A DNA stretch of 64,000 nucleotides, from positions 186,001 to 250,000 of the forward strand of contig NZ_SKBP01000005.1 in NCBI RefSeq assembly GCF_004634195.1, read 5' to 3'. This document shows positions 51,870 through 61,027 of this stretch, one piece after another. The stretch's first letter is position 1. Each line of letters opens with the position of its first letter. Below the pieces are notes generated by a model. It saw only the letters and a list, made by a program, of their open reading frames with translations, was not told where the DNA came from and made no database searches. The stretch is from Flavobacterium salilacus subsp. salilacus. GTDB lineage: Bacteria > Bacteroidota > Bacteroidia > Flavobacteriales > Flavobacteriaceae. Position numbers and translations under genes: made by a program.

Positions 51870-53180
51870 TTATATAACCTCTATTTTTAAAATTTGTGTT
51901 GTGTTATCCGTTACTTTAAATCGGTCATCGGCACGCCTGCCGATAATCCATATAATTTTATCTTCAGAACATAAAAACCATGTATCTTCTTTCTCTGATA
52001 ATGACATTTTTTCGTCTTTAAAAAACTTAGAAAGTTTTTTGGCTTGCCCATCCATTCCGAAAGGACAAAAATAGTCACCTTCTTGCCATTTTCTCACAAA
52101 TAAAGGAAATTTTATCAATTCATAATTAACAAAAATCTCATTTTTTGTTGATTCTTTATAATATTCAGTTACTTTTTGAAATCTCAATGATACAGGATAA
52201 TCTATTGCTTCCTGCCCCTCCTCTATTTGATATACTGCTGTATCCTGATTTTTTTCAGGTTCAAGCAATAGCGTTTCCCTGTCTTTCAAAAGCCTGTATC
52301 CGTTTGCCAATACCTGTTTGCCCGACTGTGCTGTCAGCAAATCATATATATCATTCCAAGCTGTAAAGCCAAACGGCTGTAACCATTGGTACAAATATGC
52401 CTTATAATTAGGTAGCCTTTTTAGCGCATTAATGTCAAAAACTTTTTGCCTCTCTTTCTCGGTTACCACTTGCTTATATACTAATACGGAAGCATCCTCC
52501 ACCAACGATTTTGCCTGTTGCAGGTAACTCAATGTATCCTGAAAAGAATCAGACAATGAAGGATTCAGCGACCGTAAAACAGGAATTACATCGTGCCTTA
52601 GTTTATTACGCAAATATTTATCGGATGCGTTACTGCTATCTTCCCTCCAAACAATGTGATGTTCGTTAGCATAAGCCAAAATTTCCTCTCGCGAAAAAGG
52701 CAACAACGGGCGAACTATTTTTTCATTCTGCTCCGGTATTCCCGTGAGTCCATCAATACCTGTGCCACGTATGAAGTTGATAAGAAAAGTCTCAAGATTA
52801 TCATCAAGATGATGAGCCGTAAGTAAGTAATCGAGATTATTTTCCTCTAATAATTCGTAAAACCACATATACCTCAACTGTCTTGCCGCTACCTGAATAG
52901 ATAGTTTATTATCATTAGCAAAACCTACTGTATCAAAATGAGTTACAAAAAAATTAATATTGTTGTGCTCAGTGTATTTTTTAATAAATATTTCATCTCC
53001 ATTACTCTCCTCCCCTCTCAGGTTAAAGTTGCAGTGGGCTATAGTAACATCATAATTTAACACCTTAAAAAGGTGTACCAAAACCATACTGTCTATCCCT
53101 CCGCTAACAGCGAGCAGCAGTTTTTTACCCTCCAAAAAAGGTAAGTTTTGTTTAAGATGGTTTTGAAGTTTCGTAAGCAT
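51870..53180 (-). CDS. tilS: tRNA(Ile)-lysidine synthetase
   Basis: 436 residues from the ATG at 53180; a start 60 bases upstream would overlap pabB and adds residues unlike the family. PP-loop LLAVSGGIDSMVLVHLF, followed by HCNFNLRGEES, LTAHHLDDNLETFLINFIRGTG and REDSSNASDKYLRNKLRH; C-terminal substrate-binding domain includes the short FCPFGMDGQAKKLSKFFKDEK region. Modifies C34 of the AUA-reading tRNA-Ile. Essential in most bacteria. Confidence 0.93.
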   Translation of the reverse strand: MLTKLQNHLKQNLPFLEGKKLLLAVSGGIDSMVLVHLFKVLNYDVTIAHCNFNLRGEESNGDEIFIKKYTEHNNINFFVTHFDTVGFANDNKLSIQVAARQLRYMWFYELLEENNLDYLLTAHHLDDNLETFLINFIRGTGIDGLTGIPEQNEKIVRPLLPFSREEILAYANEHHIVWREDSSNASDKYLRNKLRHDVIPVLRSLNPSLSDSFQDTLSYLQQAKSLVEDASVLVYKQVVTEKERQKVFDINALKRLPNYKAYLYQWLQPFGFTAWNDIYDLLTAQSGKQVLANGYRLLKDRETLLLEPEKNQDTAVYQIEEGQEAIDYPVSLRFQKVTEYYKESTKNEIFVNYELIKFPLFVRKWQEGDYFCPFGMDGQAKKLSKFFKDEKMSLSEKEDTWFLCSEDKIIWIIGRRADDRFKVTDNTTQILKIEVI

Positions 53181-53223
53181 TTTCAAAAGTAAGAAATAAT
53201 AGAGAATAAAATTGTCAGGCAGC

Positions 53224-54513
53224 TTACACTTCCAATGCATTTCGCATTGCCTTTGCTTTTAGCAGGCATTCTTCATACTCCTTATCAGGGTGTGATTTTG
53301 ATGTTATGGCGCTTCCTACAGAAAATGAAACATATTTATTGACAGCATTATACAAAATGCTTCGGATAACCACATTAAAATCGAAATCGCCGTTAGGGGT
53401 AAAATAGCCTACTGAACCGCTATATAAACCGCGTTTGGTTTCTTCCAGTTTTTCTATAATTTCCATAGCCGATATTTTTGGCGCACCTGTCATACTCCCC
53501 ATTGGGAAGCTGGTTTTTATAACATCTACAGGGGTATGTTCTTCTGCTATTTGCGATATAACTGTGGAAATTAAATGATGTACCTGCTTAAACGTATAAG
53601 CTGCGCATAACTCTTCTACTTGTACCGAGCCTTTTGCTGCGGTACGTGACAGGTCGTTTCGCACCAAATCGACAATCATGATATTTTCTGAGCGTTCCTT
53701 TTCGTTTACAATCAGTTCTTGTTTTATAGCTTCATCTTCCGTAACATCTGCACTTCTGCGTGCTGTGCCTTTTATGGGTTGCGAAATTATCTTCTCTCCT
53801 TCTTTCTTTAAATAACGCTCAGGAGATGCAGAGAATAAATACTGCTTATTATTTTTGAGATAGGCAGCAAACGGCGGTTGGGAAATGGCGTTGAGTTTTT
53901 CGTAGGTTTCAAGCGGATTGATAATGGTATCTTCGGCATAAAACTCCATACAGAAATTAGCCTCATAGATATCCCCTCTATGGATATGCTCCAGCATTTG
54001 TACTACTTTCTCGATATAATTTTCTTTACTGATTCTTTGATTAACAACTACCTGTTGAGCATCATTCGTAATTCGTAATTCGAAATTATTAATTTCATTC
54101 AAGTCACTGTCAACCTCATCATCACACATATTCAGGTAGGCAATTTCCAGTTTGTCATCTTTCAACAAAAACAGCTTTTTCGGCTGAAAGAAAAACATAT
54201 CAGGAAAACCTAATCCATCAAAATTATCAGAATGTAATTTCTCTGTGTCATTTTTAAGATCGTAAGCCAGATAGCCAAAAATCCAGTCTTTTGTTACTTG
54301 CTGGTAACTATTAAGGTCTTCAAAAGCATTGTTATAATCGGTTTGTATGGCTGTAAGGGCATCTACAGCAAGTATAGCATCATAATCGTTATACTGCCTG
54401 TGGTAGTCATTACTGTCTAAAAACACAACTTCGCGAAACTGCTGTGCCCATTGCAATAACTGCTTTTTAAAATGCTTCGGGTTTTGTAAGGTATTAATTA
54501 TAGAGGTTCTCAC
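53224..54513 (-). CDS. pabB: Aminodeoxychorismate synthase component I
   Basis: 429 residues. Chorismate-binding core: IYEANFCMEFYA, FSASPERYLKK, ISQPIKGTARRS, ENIMIVDLVRNDLSRTA, SMTGAPKISAMEIIE and YSGSVGYFTPNGDFDFNVVIRS. Makes aminodeoxychorismate for folate from chorismate with a glutaminase partner not seen here. A stretch around residue 145 (NNFELRITND) translates an AATTACGAATTACGAAT-type Bacteroidetes repeat and lies in the linker before the core. Followed by tilS and dsbD-type genes. Confidence 0.92.
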   Translation of the reverse strand: MRTSIINTLQNPKHFKKQLLQWAQQFREVVFLDSNDYHRQYNDYDAILAVDALTAIQTDYNNAFEDLNSYQQVTKDWIFGYLAYDLKNDTEKLHSDNFDGLGFPDMFFFQPKKLFLLKDDKLEIAYLNMCDDEVDSDLNEINNFELRITNDAQQVVVNQRISKENYIEKVVQMLEHIHRGDIYEANFCMEFYAEDTIINPLETYEKLNAISQPPFAAYLKNNKQYLFSASPERYLKKEGEKIISQPIKGTARRSADVTEDEAIKQELIVNEKERSENIMIVDLVRNDLSRTAAKGSVQVEELCAAYTFKQVHHLISTVISQIAEEHTPVDVIKTSFPMGSMTGAPKISAMEIIEKLEETKRGLYSGSVGYFTPNGDFDFNVVIRSILYNAVNKYVSFSVGSAITSKSHPDKEYEECLLKAKAMRNALEV

Positions 54514-54561
54514 TTTTCAGGTTTAAAGCTATCAAAAATACAACAAATACAGGGTATTAAA

Positions 54562-54587
54562 AAACCCACTCTTTTAGGAGTGGGTTT
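54562..54587 (-). terminator. Terminator of lpdA
   Basis: Ten-bp arms AAACCCACTC and GAGTGGGTTT; on the minus strand a T run follows. Confidence 0.8.
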
Positions 54588-54607
54588 ATATTATTTAAGA
54601 AAAAAAA

Positions 54608-56014
54608 TTACATATGTAATGGTCTGTTATCAGTGGCAGCAAGAGCAGCTTCTTTAACAGCCTCAGCATAGGTTGGGTGCGCGTGGCTCATTCTTGAAAT
54701 ATCCTCTGCAGATGCTTTAAACTCCATAGCTGTTACAGCCTCAGCAATAAGGTCGGCGGTACGAGCACCTATCATGTGTACGCCCAATACTTCATCTGTT
54801 TTAGCATCGGCAAGTATTTTTACAAAACCATCAGTATCCATACTGGCACGAGAACGTCCTAATGCTTTGAATGGGAAACTTCCTGATTTGTATTCTACCC
54901 CTGCTTCTTTAAGCTGTTCTTCGGTTTTACCCACAGCAGCAACCTCCGGCCATGTATATACTACACCCGGTACAAGGTTATAATCAATATGTGGTTTTTG
55001 TCCGGCAATAGTTTCAGCTACAAATACACCTTCTTCTTCGGCTTTGTGTGCCAGCATTGCACCACGCACTACATCGCCTATAGCATATATGTTAGCAATA
55101 TTAGTTTGTAAATGCTCATTTACTTCTATCTGTCCTTTTTCAGAAATTTTTACTCCTGCTTTATCAGCATCAAGCCCTTCGGTAAACGGACGACGTCCTA
55201 CTGATACTAAAGCGTAATCGCCATCAAGCGTAATAGTTTCTCCTTTAGCATTTTCAGCTTCTACTTTTACATCATCACCGTTTCTTTCTACCGCTTTCAC
55301 TTTGTGTGAAGTGTAGAACTTCATACCTTGCTTTTTAAGTACTTTGGTAAGCTCTTTCGATAAAGAAGCATCCATAGTAGGGATAATCCTATCCATATAC
55401 TCTACTACCGATACTTGTGCACCAAGGCGAAGATATACCTGCCCAAGTTCCAGACCAATAACACCACCACCTATAATAACAAGGTGTTTAGGTACTTCTT
55501 TCAATTTTAAAGCTTCGGTAGAAGTTATTATTTTTTCTTTGTCAATTTTTATAAAAGGTAACGTTGATGGTTTAGAACCTGTAGCAATAATGATATTCTT
55601 TGCCTCTACCGTTTCAGACGAACCGTCGTTTTTAGTAACTTTTACATGAGTAGCATCTTCAAATGAACCTATACCTTCCAGAACAGTAATTTTGTTCTTG
55701 TCCATCAGGTATTTAATACCGCTGACATTTTGGTCAACTACACCTTGCTTACGGGCTATCATTTGCTCAAAGTTCACTTTTATTTCTCCTGCAATATCAA
55801 TTCCGTGCTCTGCAAAATGCGAAGTAGCATCGTGGTAATGGTGTGATGAATCTAATAATGCTTTTGATGGAATACAGCCTACATTAAGGCAAGTACCGCC
55901 AAGTGTCGGATATTTTTCGATGATTGCGGTAGTAAAACCCAACTGCGCGCAACGTATTGCTGCAACATATCCGCCGGGACCGGAACCTATAACGACTACG
56001 TCAAATGAACTCAT
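54608..56014 (-). CDS. lpdA: Dihydrolipoyl dehydrogenase
   Basis: 468 residues. FAD loop VIGSGPGGYVAAIRCAQLG, redox disulfide GGTCLNVGCIPSK, NAD loop IIGGGVIGLELGQVYLRLG, FAD motif IYAIGDVVRG, and the base HAHPTYAEAVKEA at the C-terminus. The shared E3 component of pyruvate and oxoglutarate dehydrogenase complexes. Stand-alone, as in many Bacteroidetes. Confidence 0.95.
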   Translation of the reverse strand: MSSFDVVVIGSGPGGYVAAIRCAQLGFTTAIIEKYPTLGGTCLNVGCIPSKALLDSSHHYHDATSHFAEHGIDIAGEIKVNFEQMIARKQGVVDQNVSGIKYLMDKNKITVLEGIGSFEDATHVKVTKNDGSSETVEAKNIIIATGSKPSTLPFIKIDKEKIITSTEALKLKEVPKHLVIIGGGVIGLELGQVYLRLGAQVSVVEYMDRIIPTMDASLSKELTKVLKKQGMKFYTSHKVKAVERNGDDVKVEAENAKGETITLDGDYALVSVGRRPFTEGLDADKAGVKISEKGQIEVNEHLQTNIANIYAIGDVVRGAMLAHKAEEEGVFVAETIAGQKPHIDYNLVPGVVYTWPEVAAVGKTEEQLKEAGVEYKSGSFPFKALGRSRASMDTDGFVKILADAKTDEVLGVHMIGARTADLIAEAVTAMEFKASAEDISRMSHAHPTYAEAVKEAALAATDNRPLHM

Positions 56015-56109
56015 AAGTATAGTTTTTTGTGTATATTTTATTTTTTGTAGAGCAAATTTAGCGAAGTTTTTTTGTTTAGGCTACTTAAAAACAAAAAGTG
56101 TTGTAAAAG

Positions 56110-56568
56110 TTATACCGCTATAACATTGGTATTCTTAACTTCGTTAATTACAAATATACTGTGGGTACTGCCTATGTGTTGTATAGTGGTAAGTTTGGTA
56201 ACCATAAACTCCCTGTATGCTTCCATGTCATCTACATATATTTTCAGAATATAATCATAATCACCGCTCACATGGTAACATTCCAGTACTTCATCCAGTT
56301 TTTTAACCTCCTGCTCAAACTTGGTAAGATACTCTTTAGTATGCTGTACCAACTTGATGTGGCAAAGCACCCCAAAAGCCCGTTGTACTTTTTTATGATC
56401 TAATAATGCCACATAATTGCTGATAATACCTTCGCGCTCTAATTTTTTCACACGCTCATAAACCGCGGTAACCGAAAGGTTTAACTTTAAGGATAACTCT
56501 TTCGTAGTACGCCTGCTGTCTTTTTGCAACAACATAAGTAGTTTTTTATCGGTAGCATCTAAATTCAT
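56110..56568 (-). CDS. Lrp/AsnC-family transcriptional regulator
   Basis: 152 residues from the ATG at 56568 (MNLDATDKKLLMLLQKDSRRTTKE), the usual family start; an upstream ATG would add 14 odd residues. Winged HTH with NLSVTAVYERVKKLEREGI, then the RAM domain (VSGDYDYILKIYVDD). Divergent from the Met-gamma-lyase-like gene, with inverted repeats between, so it may control that gene in response to an amino acid such as methionine. Confidence 0.9.
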   Translation of the reverse strand: MNLDATDKKLLMLLQKDSRRTTKELSLKLNLSVTAVYERVKKLEREGIISNYVALLDHKKVQRAFGVLCHIKLVQHTKEYLTKFEQEVKKLDEVLECYHVSGDYDYILKIYVDDMEAYREFMVTKLTTIQHIGSTHSIFVINEVKNTNVIAV

Positions 56569-56608
56569 TCTGAAAAATTTTCGGGTTTTATAGTACAAAC
56601 ACCTATTC

Positions 56609-56688
56609 AATAGATTAATAATCTATTATTAAGCAAATTTATAGAATTTTAATCTAAGTAATTGCCTATATATTGATTTATTACTTAG
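56609..56688. promoter_or_regulatory. Inverted repeats between the Lrp gene and the PLP lyase
   Basis: AATAGATT-AAT-AATCTATT at 56609-56627 and, further right, CTAAGTAAT (56654-56662) with ATTACTTAG (56680-56688), centres 26 bases apart. Both are consistent with Lrp-type sites; no perfect promoter box was identified. Confidence 0.55.
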
Positions 56689-56744
56689 TTTTTATTCTCT
56701 TTGATTAATCAAAAACAAAACTACTAACCCAAACTTTTTATATT

Positions 56745-57950
56745 ATGAAATTCAATCCCGCAGATAATATTCAGGACTTACAGTATTTCGGCGAATTTGG
56801 TGGTGTAAACCCATCTATTTCCGATTCTTCCACTTATACGTTCCTTTCGGCAAAAACAATGTTCGATACTTTTGAAGGTAATGCCGAAGGTTGTTACCTG
56901 TATTCACGTCATTCATCGCCCAGTAACCTATATTTAGGTCAGGCACTTGCCGCTATGGAAGGTACTGAAACCGCTAACGTAGCTGCCTCAGGTATGGGTG
57001 CTATTACCCCTGTATTACTGCAACTTTGCGGTGCGGGCGACCATATTGTATCGAGCCGCACTATATATGGCGGTACGTATGCGTTTATGAAAAACTTTTT
57101 ACCGAAGTTAAACATCAATACCGCATTTGTAGATATTACAAAACTTGATGTGGTAGAGGCTGCAATTACTCCCAATACGAGAGTATTGTACTGCGAAACC
57201 GTTAGTAACCCATTACTTGAAGTTGCTGATATAGAAGGATTATCTAAAATAGCTAAAAAACACAACCTGAAACTGGTAGTTGATAACACATTCTCTCCCC
57301 TGTCTGTAGCTCCTGCCAAAATGGGCGCTGATATAGTAATACACAGCCTTACCAAGTTTATAAATGGTAGTAGTGACACTGTAGGCGGTGTAGTGTGCGG
57401 TACTCAGGAATTTATTGATTCGCTTCGTAATGTGAATGATGGTGCGAGTATGCTGTTGGGTTCTACAATGGACAGCCTGCGTGCTGCCAGCATCCTGAAA
57501 AACCTGCGTACACTGCACATCAGGATAAAACAACACAGCCATAACGCCATGTACCTTGCAGAACGTTTTGAAAAAGACGGGCTTAAAACGGTATATCCGG
57601 GATTGGCAAGTCACCCAAGCCATGAGCTGTATAAAGGTGTAATTAACCCGGAATATGGTTTTGGCGGTATGCTTACTATTGATGTAGGCACACTGGATAA
57701 GGCTAACGAGTTGATGGAACTTATGCAACATAAAAACTTAGGTTACCTTGCGGTAAGCCTTGGTTTTTATAAAACATTATTCAGCGCGCCGGGGTCATCT
57801 ACATCCAGCGAAATTCCTGAAGACGAACAAAAAGAAATGGGGCTTACCGATGGGCTTATCCGTTTTTCTATAGGTCTTGATAATGATATTGAACGTACCT
57901 ACAACATGATGAAAGCTTGTATGGCAGAGCTTGGGATTCTTTCTGCATAA
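56745..57950 (+). CDS. Methionine gamma-lyase-like PLP enzyme
   Basis: 401 residues. Cys/Met metabolism family: YSRHSSPSNLYLGQALAAMEG, ASGMGAITPVLL, VSSRTIYGGTYAF, VVDNTFSPLSVAP, and the PLP lysine in HSLTKFINGSSDTVGG. The C-terminal LFSAPGSSTSSEIP and GLIRFSIGLDNDIE complete the family. Cleavage of methionine to methanethiol, ketobutyrate and ammonia is most likely but cystathionine-acting enzymes look similar. Divergent Lrp-type gene suggests amino-acid control. Confidence 0.85.
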   Translation: MKFNPADNIQDLQYFGEFGGVNPSISDSSTYTFLSAKTMFDTFEGNAEGCYLYSRHSSPSNLYLGQALAAMEGTETANVAASGMGAITPVLLQLCGAGDHIVSSRTIYGGTYAFMKNFLPKLNINTAFVDITKLDVVEAAITPNTRVLYCETVSNPLLEVADIEGLSKIAKKHNLKLVVDNTFSPLSVAPAKMGADIVIHSLTKFINGSSDTVGGVVCGTQEFIDSLRNVNDGASMLLGSTMDSLRAASILKNLRTLHIRIKQHSHNAMYLAERFEKDGLKTVYPGLASHPSHELYKGVINPEYGFGGMLTIDVGTLDKANELMELMQHKNLGYLAVSLGFYKTLFSAPGSSTSSEIPEDEQKEMGLTDGLIRFSIGLDNDIERTYNMMKACMAELGILSA

Positions 57951-57970
57951 AAAATAAAAGTATTACTATA

Positions 57971-58002
57971 AAAAATCCGTTTCGTTAATGAAACGGATTT
58001 TT
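57971..58002 (+). terminator. Terminator after the PLP lyase
   Basis: Twelve-bp arms AAAAATCCGTTT and AAACGGATTTTT with an 8-base loop. Confidence 0.85.
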
Positions 58003-58109
58003 TTGTAACTATTTCATACATATTATTACTAATAACACAAATTACATTTCGGCGTATTACACAGTTTTCGTTAAATTCGCTTTTCTAATCGAACAACAAA
58101 CAAATTAAA

Positions 58110-60287
58110 ATGAGAAAATTATTATTTCTGTTTCTATTAACAGGTATTGCGGCAACGGCGCAACGCAACCTTACTATACAGGAAGCTACTTATGGGCAAT
58201 ATCAGGCATTTGCTGTTAAAGGTCTTACATCTCCACAATGGCAGCCTGAAACTAATACCGTTACTTGCCTTAACGATTCGTATTCGGCACTCTTGGCTCG
58301 TAGCGAAAGTAACAACTGGAGTGAAAACACTTTACTTACTAAAGAGGATATACTAACAGCATTAAAAAATAAATTCCCTCAGGAACAATTTACAATGCAG
58401 ATTTTCCCGTACAGTTATACTTGGAAAGACAAAAGCACACTTTCTTTTGAAACTGAAGTAGAAGATACCAATTACTTAGTACTTTTTAATGTTGACAAAA
58501 AAGAAGTAACCCGTGCAATCGCTATAAACGCTAAAGCTGCACAACAAGTACTTTCTCCCAATAACAATTATGCAGCTTCTTTAAATGATAATAATATAGT
58601 TATCACTTCTGCCAGCGGTATAAATACTGTTGTTACTAATGATGCCGTAGGTATTGTAAACGGTAGCGACTATACCCACCGTCAGGAATTTGGTATTGAC
58701 AGAGGTATGTGGTGGAGCCCTAAAAGCGATAAACTACTATACTATCGTAAAGACGAAACTATGGTAGGTAACTATCCATTAGTAGATTTCAGACAGCGTA
58801 CTGCATTGGAAAAAGATATAAAATATCCTATGGCAGGATTAAAAAGCGAAGAAGTAACACTTGTAGTATATGATGTTGCATCTGCTAAAAAAGTTACTTT
58901 AAAAACAGATGGACCTAAAGAGCAGTTCCTTACCACTATAACATGGTCTCCTGATGGAAAGTCAATTTTTGTAGGCGTTTTAAACAGAGAACAAAACGAT
59001 TTAAAGTTAAACAAGTATGATGCTGCTACAGGTAGTTTTATAAAGACTCTGTTTGAAGAAAAAGCTCCTACGTATGTAGAGCCTTTACACCCGCTTACTT
59101 TTGTTCCCGGCAAAAACGATGAGTTTTTATACCGTACCGAAAAAGATGGATATGAACAACTATATTTATACAATACTGATGGTAAACTACTAAAAAACTT
59201 AGGGTATAAAGACGTAGTTGTGACTGAATTATTAGAATTTGATGCTAAAGCTAAAAATGTATATTATATAGGTACAGCCAATAATGGTCTGGACAGGCAA
59301 TTATATCAGGTAAACCTCAAATCAGGTAAAACAACCGAAGTTACTACTACATCAGGCACACATAGTATTATTATGAATAGTGATGCTACGTATGCGCTTG
59401 ACAGCTTTAGCAATACTACTACTCCTAATGATGTAAGTATCATTAACCTGAAAAATAATAAAACTACTACCCTGTTTAAAGCTGATAACCCTTATACAGG
59501 AAAAACGGTTTTACCAAAAATGGAGCTGGTTACCATAACGGCTGCCGATGGAAAAACACCGCTAAACGGAAGGCTGATTTATCCTGCCGATTTTGATGCT
59601 TCTAAAAAATATCCTGTAATGGTGTATGTGTATGGAGGTCCTCACGCACAACTTGTTACTAATGAGTGGCTGGGCGGAGCTTCGTTATTTGATTACTATA
59701 TGGCACAAAAAGGGTATGTAGTATTTACTGTAGATAACAGAGGCAGCGATGCCCGCGGACGTGATTTTGAACACGTAATACACCGCCAGTTAGGACAAAA
59801 TGAAATGGCTGACCAAATGAAAGGTGTTGAGTTTCTTAAATCGAAACCTTTTGTAAATCAGGATAAAATTGGGGTATATGGCTGGAGCTTTGGCGGTTTT
59901 ATGACAACTTCATTAATGACAAGCTATCCTGAAACCTTTAAAGTAGGTGTTGCCGGCGGTTCGGTTATCGACTGGAAGTTTTATGAGGTTATGTATGGCG
60001 AGCGCTATATGGATATGCCACAGGAAAACCCGGAAGGTTATGCTAAAACAAGTCTTCTTGACAAAGCTAAAAACCTACAAGGAAGATTGCTCATGATACA
60101 CGGTGCTCAGGATAACGTGGTAGTACAACAACATAGTATGGAGTTTATACAGGCTTGTATTGAGGCGGGCAAACAAATAGATTACTTTCTGTACCCTACG
60201 CATGAGCATAATGTGCGTGGTAAAGATCGTTTTCATTTAAACCAGAAAATAGCGGATTATTTTGACACGTATCTGAAAAAAGATTAA
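58110..60287 (+). CDS. S9 family prolyl dipeptidyl/tripeptidyl peptidase
   Basis: 725 residues. Signal peptide ending ATAQ, an eight-bladed propeller region (to about 470) and a C-terminal alpha/beta hydrolase. Catalytic triad: S593 in GWSFGGF, D668 in HGAQDN, H700 in THEHNV. VYGGPHAQLV is the oxyanion loop. Resembles DPP IV and PtpA of Porphyromonas. Removes X-Pro dipeptides or tripeptides, likely in the periplasm. Confidence 0.92.
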   Translation: MRKLLFLFLLTGIAATAQRNLTIQEATYGQYQAFAVKGLTSPQWQPETNTVTCLNDSYSALLARSESNNWSENTLLTKEDILTALKNKFPQEQFTMQIFPYSYTWKDKSTLSFETEVEDTNYLVLFNVDKKEVTRAIAINAKAAQQVLSPNNNYAASLNDNNIVITSASGINTVVTNDAVGIVNGSDYTHRQEFGIDRGMWWSPKSDKLLYYRKDETMVGNYPLVDFRQRTALEKDIKYPMAGLKSEEVTLVVYDVASAKKVTLKTDGPKEQFLTTITWSPDGKSIFVGVLNREQNDLKLNKYDAATGSFIKTLFEEKAPTYVEPLHPLTFVPGKNDEFLYRTEKDGYEQLYLYNTDGKLLKNLGYKDVVVTELLEFDAKAKNVYYIGTANNGLDRQLYQVNLKSGKTTEVTTTSGTHSIIMNSDATYALDSFSNTTTPNDVSIINLKNNKTTTLFKADNPYTGKTVLPKMELVTITAADGKTPLNGRLIYPADFDASKKYPVMVYVYGGPHAQLVTNEWLGGASLFDYYMAQKGYVVFTVDNRGSDARGRDFEHVIHRQLGQNEMADQMKGVEFLKSKPFVNQDKIGVYGWSFGGFMTTSLMTSYPETFKVGVAGGSVIDWKFYEVMYGERYMDMPQENPEGYAKTSLLDKAKNLQGRLLMIHGAQDNVVVQQHSMEFIQACIEAGKQIDYFLYPTHEHNVRGKDRFHLNQKIADYFDTYLKKD

Positions 60288-60338
60288 TTATAATATATAA
60301 CGGAGGCTTAGACCTCCGTTTATTATTTATAGTACAAT

Positions 60339-60788
60339 ATGAAACGTAAATTTTTTCTAACATTACTATTCTTCTTTGCGATAAGCGCATTTGCACAAGA
60401 CACCATCAGCTATACCTGCCGTTTAAAACTTAAAAAGCAAAACTATCTGTTTTATACCTCTATAGAACTTTACCCGGACAGTACATTTACATGGAGAAGT
60501 GAATATGACCTGACATTTGAAACATACGGCACTTATAAGATAAGTAAGGACAGTTTACTACTAAAAGAATATTTTTCGATGTCGAAACCACGAACAATGT
60601 CGGTTCGTGATAGTATTAAATACGTCAAACCGCAGTATAATATTATTAAATACCACATAAAAGATAATAATCTGTATATAATAAACGAAAAAGGAAAAAA
60701 GGTTAACCGTATAAAAGACAAATCGTTAACTAATAAATGGTCTCTTTTTCGTCATAAATTCAGATATGAGTTCAATAAAAATAGCTAA
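60339..60788 (+). CDS. Secreted hypothetical protein
   Basis: 149 residues. Signal peptide MKRKFFLTLLFFFAISAFAQ. Mature chain has the lipocalin/NlpE-like beta pattern (FYTSIELYPDSTFTWRSEYDLTFETYGTYKISKDSLLL) and ends in a basic tail. Follows the peptidase by 51 bases, possibly co-transcribed. No function assigned. Confidence 0.65.
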   Translation: MKRKFFLTLLFFFAISAFAQDTISYTCRLKLKKQNYLFYTSIELYPDSTFTWRSEYDLTFETYGTYKISKDSLLLKEYFSMSKPRTMSVRDSIKYVKPQYNIIKYHIKDNNLYIINEKGKKVNRIKDKSLTNKWSLFRHKFRYEFNKNS

Positions 60789-60838
60789 TACTGTAAAAAT
60801 ACCCATTGTTAGGTATTTCATAACTAATATTTAAAAAA

Positions 60839-60846
60839 TAAATTTG
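60839..60846 (+). promoter_or_regulatory. -7 box before a gene-free, terminator-ended stretch
   Basis: TAAATTTG matches TAnnTTTG; the nearest TTG upstream (60806) is farther than the usual spacing. Confidence 0.4.
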
Positions 60847-60851
60847 TCAAA

Positions 60852-60970
60852 CAATGGTCGATTAGTACAAACCAACTAATCTCTTTTTTAGGATTTAACA
60901 AACTTCTGTCAAAAGTTAGGGGTGATTTTTTGACAGAGTTACAGGGGCTTTAACAGCCCCTGTTTTTTTT
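60852..60970 (+). ncRNA. Candidate small RNA
   Basis: No coding frame of note. It begins just after a -7 box, has hairpin GATTAGT/ACTAATC (60860-60881), hairpin CTGTCAAAA/TTTTGACAG (60906-60936) and ends with a strong terminator CAGGGGCT/AGCCCCTG plus a T run (60942-60970). The loop of hairpin two contains AGGGG, complementary to CCCCT in the terminator arm. This layout suits an independent RNA; it could also be a leader attenuator for the PadR gene. Confidence 0.45.
60942..60970 (+). terminator. Rho-independent terminator
   Basis: Eight-bp stem CAGGGGCT/AGCCCCTG, five-base loop, followed by a T run of eight or more. Confidence 0.85.
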
Positions 60971-60981
60971 ATTTAAAAAAT

Positions 60982-61023
60982 AATACATTTTATATAAATG
61001 TATTAAAATAAAATGTATATTTG
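60982..61023 (+). promoter_or_regulatory. PadR gene promoter with palindromic operator
   Basis: AATACATTT-TATAT-AAATGTATT (60982-61004) is a perfect inverted repeat with ACAT/ATGT halves typical for PadR-type regulators; a third half site AAATGTAT (61011-61018) overlaps -7 box TATATTTG at 61016-61023. The ATG at 61028 is only 4 bases after the box, so the mRNA may be leaderless. Confidence 0.65.
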
Positions 61024-61027
61024 CACT

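Noticed and set aside
53181-53240. Longer start for tilS overlapping pabB
   Set aside because: The added residues do not resemble TilS and would overlap the pabB end; ATG 53180 gives the standard start before the PP loop.
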